Part shown: positions 56,665 through 64,000 of the stretch, in pieces
How the letters are laid out: each line of letters starts with the position of its first letter
How positions within the stretch are numbered: the stretch's first letter is position 1
DNA from: Cyrtodaria siliqua
Taxonomy: Eukaryota > Mollusca > Bivalvia > Adapedonta > Hiatellidae
Length of the DNA stretch: 64,000 nt
Assembly: GCA_037043455.1 (NCBI GenBank)
Contig: JAWPHD010010266.1
Location: forward strand, 16,001 to 80,000
Reading direction: 5' to 3'
Notes under the pieces: generated by a model
Database searches by the model: none
Seen by the model: the letters and a program-made list of their open reading frames with translations, nothing else
Told to the model about the DNA's origin: nothing
Translations under genes and position numbers: made by a program

Positions 56665-57917
56665 TACACGTGTACATATATAAGAACAACGTTGAATATA
56701 GAGAGTTTACATACACGTGTACGTATATAAGAACAACGTTTAATATAGAGAGTTTACATACACGTGTAATATAAGATCATCGTTTAATTTAGAGAGTTTA
56801 CATACACGTGTACATATATAAGAACAACGTTTAATATAGAGAGTTTACATACACGTGTACATATATAAGAACAACGTTTAATATAGAGAGTTTACATACA
56901 CGTGTACATATATAAGAACAACGTTCAATATAGAGAGTTTACATACACGTGTACATATATAAGAACAACGTTTAATATAGAGAGTTTACATACACGTGTA
57001 ATATAAGAACAACGTTTAATATAGTGAGTTTACATACACGTGTACATATATAAGAACAACGTTCAATATAGAGAGTTTACATACACGTGTACATATATGA
57101 GAACAATGTTCAATATAGAGAGTTTACATACACGGGTACATATATAAGAACAACGTTCAATATAGAGAGTTTAAATACACGTGTACATATATAAGAACAA
57201 CGTTATATAGAGAGTTTACATTCACGTGTACATATATAAGAACAACGTTTAATATAGAGAGTTTACATATACGTGTACATATATAAGAACAACGTTTAAT
57301 ATAGAGAGTTTACATATACGTGTACATATATAAGAACAACGTTCAATATAGAGAGTTTACATACACCTGTAATATAAGATCATCGTTTAATTTAGAGAGT
57401 TTACATACACGTGTACATATATAAGAACAACGTTTAATATAGAGAGTTTACATACACGTGTACATATATAAGAACAACGTTTAATATAGAGAGTTTACAT
57501 ACACGTGTACATATATAAGAACAACGTTTAATATAGAGAAATTACATACACGTGTACATATATGAGACCAATGTTCAATATAGAGAGTTTACATACACGT
57601 GTACATATATAAGAACAACGTTTAATATAGAGTGTTTACATACACGTGTACATATATGAGAACAATGTTCAATATAGAAGAACAACGTTTTATATAGAGA
57701 GTTTACATACACGTGTACATATATAAGAACAACGTTCAATATAGAGAGTTTACATACACGTGTACATATATAAGAACAACGTTTAATATAGAGAGTTTAC
57801 ATATACGTGTACATATATAAGAATAACGTTTAATATAGAGAGTTTACATACACATGTACATATATAAGAATAACGTTTAATATAAAGAGTTTACATACAC
57901 ATGTACATATATAAGAA
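56665..57917 (+). repeat. 47-bp minisatellite, ~26 units
   Basis: The unit is GTTTACATACACGTGTACAT, ATATAAGAACAACGTTTAAT, ATAGAGA. It contains the palindrome TACACGTGTA (CACGTG core). Variants include CGTTCAAT, a 4-base-shorter CGTGTAATATAAGATCATCG, and a truncated unit near 57676. Confidence 0.93.
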
Positions 57918-59494
57918 CACGAGACTGAGTTCTATTAATTTGCAAGTAGCCTTCTCTTTAGTCCTCTACCAAGTATTATTTTTTAATTTGCGACCCTTTG
58001 GTTAGATTTAAATCTGTCCCAAGAGTAAACGTTTAACAGTTATATCCGGAAGAATGTAAACATACATTCATCTGAAACTACAACCAGCATGCGATGCAAT
58101 GTTTTACATGTAGCATTTTCCAATGAACCTCTACCATGTTTGTTTAAATTATGATCATGGGTAAAAATTATGTCCGCTCGACGGGTAAACATTAATATGT
58201 TTGTATGTACATGTAGTAAGGTTTGTTCAAATTGCGACCATGGGTTCATATTCAATCACGCGTGTGTTTTTTTCTAAAACTCGTGAAAAAAAATCCGATA
58301 CTTTTAATCGGCACATGTACATTATATATTATATGACCTGAATACCTGGGTAGAGTTTTGCTAAACAGTTTAAAGGTATAATTTCGCCGTTATTTGGCGG
58401 ATCAGTTTTTTTTGTAACTTGTATTGAGAACGAGCACGCGATTGAATTAGCAACGCTATATGTATGTTAGACTAGCTGTCGTCCCAGTTTGTTTTTTTAA
58501 TATTTTGGAATCAGAATCAGAATCAGAATAAAATCTTAAAATCCCAAACATGTCTGAATCGCTCTGAACCACTTATGTTTGAAGCAAATAATTCAAAGGG
58601 GACTTAATGCAGATTTGTTTATTTAATGAGAGCTTGAGTTGTCTCAGATAGTATACACATTAAAAAACATAAGGACTTATTTAGTCTATAAGAATGTATA
58701 ATTAATTAATTATTGTTGTGATCGGAGTACATGTTTATTATACAAAGCTAACGATATAAATCAATATTTCATAAATACAAGTCGAGGAGTTAAGTTATCC
58801 AGACCAAACATGTTCATAAACACCAATTAAACCGAAGTTAATTACCTGCAATTTATTTTATGTGTACATTTTCTATTCAACTGAAGCACATTTAGGTATT
58901 TGTGTTTGTAATTGACTTAACTCCAATCATTATTCGACGTGATTTATTTTAAATTAACTTGTTTATTAACATTATTATTATTAATATTAGTATTATTATA
59001 ATTATTATTATTATTATTATTATTATTATTTAGTGGTTGATTAAGAGAGCATTAAACTAATGAGCGTGTCATCATTATCATATTTAAACATTTAATTTGG
59101 GGCATTTTCTACAGAAGCTGTACACATGATAATCTCTGAGGTTTGGTTATTGTATATATAAATAATTTTGCACTACGCAACGAATCTACAGGTATCTTAA
59201 TTCTTAAATATTAATTAGTGCGCACTTCTGGATATTTTATCACACGCTAAATTTATTGACTGTACCGTTTTTGTTTTTCTGTCGGTTCTTTACATTACCA
59301 AAAACAAAATAGTGATTATAATTCGATGTTTACATTATCAAGTGTGAGCACCCAAACAATTTATCGACAGGCATGTTCTCTGTTAACTTTAAGCACATTA
59401 GACTCGGATATTTATCTTGAAAATAAAACACAACATTTTGAATTTGTATGCGATATGTTACTAGTTTGTGTTTTAAAATGAAGCAGTGTGGCCT
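57918..59494. other. Intergenic with an (ATT)n microsatellite
   Basis: No gene recognised. (AATCAG)3 lies near 58509-58527 and an (ATT/TTA)n tract of about 65 bases at 58967-59031. GCAGTGTGGCCTATAAAAAG near 59483 resembles part of copy 2b of the hairpin element (GCAGTGTGGCGGCTGTAAAA) in direct orientation. Confidence 0.55.
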
Positions 59495-59660
59495 ATAAAA
59501 AGCATTTTTTTACTCGGTTTTATTGAGACGGTTCATGAGAGGTAATAGTAAGTGCAGCATCTCTCATGCCTTCTAGCAACGATTTAAGCAGTATTATACT
59601 TTATAGCCATAAATATTGGGCTTGATGATTTGCAGTCGCCACGCATCACTAAACAACCGC
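59495..59660 (-). mobile_element. Dispersed hairpin element, copy 4, merging into the 43-bp satellite
   Basis: CTCGGTTTTATTGAGACGGT, TCATGAGAGGTAATAG, GCATCTCTCATGCC, ATTTAAGCAGTATTATACTT and AATATTGGGCTTGATGATTT are the reverse complement of copies 1-3. Its 5' side continues directly into the first satellite unit (GCCACGCATCACTAAACAA), in the position where copy 2b carries its satellite-like segment. Confidence 0.8.
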
Positions 59661-62600
59661 TAGTGTGGAATGACAATGGCCGCCACGCATCACTAAACAA
59701 ACGCTAGTGTGGAAGACAATGGCCGCCACGCATCACTAAACAAACGCTAGTGTGGAAGACAATGGCCGCCACGCATCACTAAACAAACGCTAGTGTGAAA
59801 GACAATGGCCGCCACGCATCACTAAACAAACGCTAGTGTGGAAGACAATGGCCGCCACGCATCACTAAACAAACGCTAGTGTGGAAGACAATGGCCGCCA
59901 CGCATCACTAACAAACGCTAGTGTGAAAGACAATGGCCGCCACGCATCACTAAACAAACGCTAGTGTGGAAGACAATGGCCGCCACGCATCACTAAACAA
60001 ACGCTAGTGTGGAAGACAATGGCCGCCACGCATCACTAACAAACGCTAGTGTGGAAGACAATGGCCGCCACGCATCACTAAACAAACGCTAGTGTGAATG
60101 ACAATGGCCTCCACGCATCACTAAACAAACGCTAGTGTGGAAGACAATGGCCGCCACGCATCACTAAACAAACGCTAGTGTGGAAGACAATGGCCGCCAC
60201 GCATCACTAAACAAACGCTAGTGTGGAAGACAATGGCCGCCACGCATCACTAAACAAACGCTAGTGTGGAAGACAATGGCCGCCACGCATCACTAAACAA
60301 ACGCTAGTGTGGAAGACAATGGCCGCCATGCATCACTAAACAAACGCTAGTGTGGAAGACAATGGCCGCCACGCATCACTAAACAAACGCTAGTGTGAAT
60401 GACAATGGCCGCCACGCATCACTAAACAAACGCTAGTGTGAAAGACAATGGCCGCCACGCATCACTAAACAAACTCTAGTGTGAATGACAATGGCCGCCA
60501 CGCATCACTAAACAAACGCTAGTGTGAATGACAATGGCCGCCACGCATCACTAAACAAACGCTAGTGTGGAAGACAATGGCCGCCACGCATCACTAAACA
60601 AACGCTAGTGTGGAAGACAATGGCCGCCACGCATCATTAAACAAACGCTAGTGTGGAAGACAATGGCCGCCACGCATCACTAAACAAACGCTAGTGTGGA
60701 AGACAATGGCCGCCACGCATCACTAAACAAACGCTAGTGTGGAAGACAATGGCCGCCACGCATCATTAAACAAACGCTAGTGTGAATGAAAATGGCCGCC
60801 ACGCATCACTAAACAAACGCTAGTGTGGAAGACAATGGCCGCCACGCATCACTAAACAAACGCTAGTGTGAAAGACAATGGCCGCCACGCATCACTAAAC
60901 AAACGCTAGTGTGAAAGACAATGGCCGCCACGCATCACTAAACAAACGCTAGTGTGGAAGACAATGGCCGCCACGCATCACTAAACAAACGCTAGTGTGA
61001 ATGAAAATGGCCGCCACGCATCACTAAACAAACGCTAGTGTGGAAGACAATGGCCGCCACGCATCACTAAACAAACGCTTGTGTGGAAGACAATGGCCGC
61101 CACGCATCACTAACAAACGCTAGTGTGAAAGACAATGGCCGCCACGCATCACTAAACAAACGCTAGTGTGAAAGACAATGGCCGCCACGCATCACTAAAC
61201 AAACGCTAGTGTGAATGAAAATGGCCGCCACGCATCACTAAACAAACGCTAGTGTGAAAGACAATGGCCGCCACGCATCACTAAACAAACGCTAGTGTGA
61301 ATGAAAATGGCCGCCACGCATCACTAAACAAACGCTAGTGTGGAAGTCAATGGCCGCCACGCATCACTAAACAAACGCTAGTGTGGAAGACAATGGCCGC
61401 CACGCATCACTAAACAAACGCTAGTGTGAAAGACAATGGCCGCCACGCATCACTAAACAAACGCTAGTGTGAATGACAATGGCCGCCACGCATCACTAAA
61501 CAAACGCTAGTGTGAAAGACAATGGCCGCCACGCATCACTAAACAAACGCTAGTGTGGAAGACAATGGCCGCCACGCATCACTAAACAAACGCTAGTGTG
61601 AAAGACAATGGCCGCCACGCATCACTAAACAAACGCTAGTGTGGAAGACAATGGCCGCCACGCATCACTAAACAAACGCTAGTGTGAAAGACAATGGCCG
61701 CCACGCATCACTAAACAAACGCTAGTGTGAAAGACAATGGCCGCCACGCATCACTAAACAAACGCTAGTGTGAAAGACAATGGCCGCCACGCATCACTAA
61801 ACAAACGCTAGTGTGGAAGACAATGGCCGCCACGCATCACTAACAAACGCTAGTGTGAAAGACAATGGCCGCCACGCATCACTAAACAAACGCTAGTGTG
61901 GAAGACAATGGCCGCCACGCATCACTAAACAAACGCTAGTGTGAAAGACAATGGCCGCCACGCATCACTAAACAAACGCTAGTGTGAATGAAAATGGCCG
62001 CCACGCATCACTAAACAAACGCTAGTGTGAAAGACAATGGCCGCCACGCATCACTAAACAAACGCTAGTGTGGAAGACAATGGCCGCCACGCATCACTAA
62101 ACAAACGCTAGTGTGAATGACAATGGCCGCCACGCATCACTAACAAACGCTAGTGTGAATGAAAATGGCCGCCACGCATCACTAAACAAACGCTAGTGTG
62201 AAAGACAATGGCCGCCACGCATCACTAACAAACGCTAGTGTGGAAGACAATGGCCGCCACGCATCACTAAACAAACGCTAGTGTGAATGACAATGGCCGC
62301 CACGCATCACTAACAAACGCTAGTGTGAATGAAAATGGCCGCCACGCATCACTAAACAAACGCTAGTGTGAAAGACAATGGCCGCCACGCATCACTAACA
62401 AACGCTAGTGTGAAAGACAATGGCCGCCACGCATCACTAAACAAACGCTAGTGTGAAAGACAATGGCCGCCACGCATCACTAAACAAACGCTAGTGTGAA
62501 AGACAATGGCCGCCACGCATCACTAAACAAACGCTAGTGTGGAAGACAATGGCCGCCACGCATCACTAAACAAACGCTAGTGTGGAAGACAATGGCCGCC

Positions 62601-64000
62601 ACGCATCACTAAACAAACGCTAGTGTGAAAGACAATGGCCGCCACGCATCACTAAACAAACGCTAGTGTGAATGACAATGGCCGCCACGCATCACTAACA
62701 AACGCTAGTGTGGAAGACAATGGCCGCCACGCATCACTAAACAAACGCTAGTGTGAAAGACAATGGCCGCCACGCATCACTAACAAACGCTAGTGTGGAA
62801 GACAATGGCCGCCACGCATCACTAAACAAACGCTAGTGTGGAAGACAATGGCCGCCACGCATCACTAAACAAACGCTAGTGTGGAAGACAATGGCCGCCA
62901 CGCATCACTAAACAAACGCTAGTGTGGAAGACAATGGCCGCCACGCATCACTAAACAAACGCTAGTGTGGAAGACAATGGCCGCCACGCATCACTAAACA
63001 AACGCTAGTGTGGAAGACAATTGCCGCCACGCATCACTAAACAAACGCTAGTGTGAAAGACAATGGCCGCCACGCATCACTAACAAACGCTAGTGTGGAA
63101 GACAATGGCCGCCACGCATCACTAAACAAACGCTAGTGTGGAAGACAATGGCCGCCACGCATCACTAAACAAACGCTAGTGTGAAAGACAATGGCCGCCA
63201 CGCATCACTAACAAACGCTAGTGTGGAAGACAATGGCCGCCACGCATCACTAAACAAACGCTAGTGTGGAAGACAATGGCCGCCACGCATCACTAAACAA
63301 ACGCTAGTGTGAATGACAATGGCCGCCACGCATCACTAAACAAACGCTAGTGTGGAAGACAATGGCCGCCACGCATCACTAAACAAACGCTAGTGTGGAA
63401 GACAATGGCCGCCACGCATCACTAACAAACGCTAGTGTGGAAGACAATGGCCGCCACGCATCACTAACAAACGCTAGTGTGGAAGACAATGGCCGCCACG
63501 CATCACTAAACAAACGCTAGTGTGGAAGACAATGGCCGCCACGCATCACTAAACAAACGCTAGTGTGAATGACAATGGCCGCCACGCATCACTAAACAAA
63601 CGCTAGTGTGAAAGACAATGGCCGCCACGCATCACTAAACAAACGCTAGTGTGGAAGACAATGGCCGCCACGCATCACTAAACAAACGCTAGTGTGAATG
63701 ACAATGGCCGCCACGCATCACTAAACAAACGCTAGTGTGAAAGACAATGGCCGCCACGCATCACTAACAAACGCTAGTGTGAAAGACAATGGCCGCCACG
63801 CATCACTAAACAAACGCTAGTGTGAATGACAATGGCCGCCACGCATCACTAAACAAACGCTAGTGTGAAAGACAATGGCCGCCATGCATCACTAAACAAA
63901 CGCTAGTGTGGAAGACAATGGCCGCCACGCATCACTAAACAAACGCTAGTGTGAAAGACAATGGCCGCCACGCATCACTAAACAAACGCTAGTGTGGAAG
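59637..64000 (+). repeat. 43-bp satellite, >100 units, open at the right edge
   Basis: The unit is AATGGCCGCCACGCATCACT, AAACAAACGCTAGTGTGGAA, GAC. Variation is limited to a few positions: CTAAACAAAC or CTAACAAAC (42-bp form), and tails GGAAGAC, GAAAGAC, GAATGAC or GAATGAAA, in mixed order. Very homogeneous and GC-richer than the surroundings, with several CpG per unit. It reaches the end of the window, so its full length is unknown. Confidence 0.97.

Noticed and set aside
58040..58255. 71-codon minus frame
   Set aside because: No recognisable domain. Local repeats (ACATGTAG, CATGGGT) account for its pattern.
59637..64000. CRISPR-like array
   Set aside because: Units are contiguous copies of one sequence without unique spacers, and the setting is eukaryotic.

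Overview
The window looks like AT-rich nuclear DNA of a bivalve mollusc. The evidence is a SINE of a type I recognise from bivalves (50053-50292), tRNA-headed SINE relatives, a non-LTR retrotransposon ORF2, a second reverse-transcriptase relic of a type common in bivalve genomes, an NLR-type leucine-rich-repeat terminal exon, and many MITEs and foldback elements. A dreissenid mussel is possible, but I cannot prove the genus. Nothing looks bacterial, viral or organellar, and there are no operons.

The dominant feature is tandem repeats. By my estimate 40-45% of the window is minisatellite DNA, in about fifteen unrelated families with units mostly of 39-60 bp: 60 bp (4830-9092), 41 bp (10635-10839), 44 bp (11432-12737), 80 bp (13311-16014, interrupted), about 52 bp (16119-18735, interrupted), about 41 bp (19127-19985), 46 bp (20188-22668), 41 bp (22700-23222), about 50 bp (24366-25580, broken), 27 bp (33417-33738), 39 bp (34318-36343), 21 bp (36540-39290 and 47340-47770), 57 bp (47805-48612), about 28 bp (48850-50522), about 50 bp (51725-54480), 67 bp (55676-55870), 47 bp (56665-57917) and 43 bp (59637 to beyond the right edge).

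Gene content is sparse. The best host-gene evidence is a terminal LRR exon (9864-10351, + strand), followed by a partial copy of its own 3' end and by a minisatellite that appears to grow out of its 3' UTR sequence. A second candidate is a short first coding exon with a C2H2-like finger (41178-41374, - strand), cut off by a dispersed repeat. Two retroelement coding regions are present. One is a LINE ORF2 with all RT motifs and a single in-frame stop (28189-30249). The other is a decayed RT C-terminus (56018-56655, - strand) that abuts a minisatellite.

Mobile DNA layout: 622-4194 is a large inverted duplication with MITEs nested in its arms. 14483-15481 is a 1-kb foldback element inserted in the 80-bp array with an exact 8-bp target duplication. 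17776-18466 is an insertion in the 52-bp array that shares a conserved module with the flank of the 57-bp array (48665-48812). 24366-25580 is an array split by two insertions. 25618-27957 holds two direct copies of an ~0.8-kb element with a tRNA-Arg-like segment. 39526-41953 is bounded by inverted promoter/5'-exon-like segments. 42506-44352 is a cluster of a SINE, a TTAA MITE and a foldback. One dispersed element with a short terminal hairpin recurs at 24215, 50715, 50844, 55368 and 59495. The internal segment of its 50844 copy matches the monomer of the large 43-bp satellite, so the satellite probably arose by amplifying part of a mobile element.

I found no CRISPR, operon-like system or other new enzymatic system. 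The interesting biology here is the link between mobile elements and minisatellite birth.
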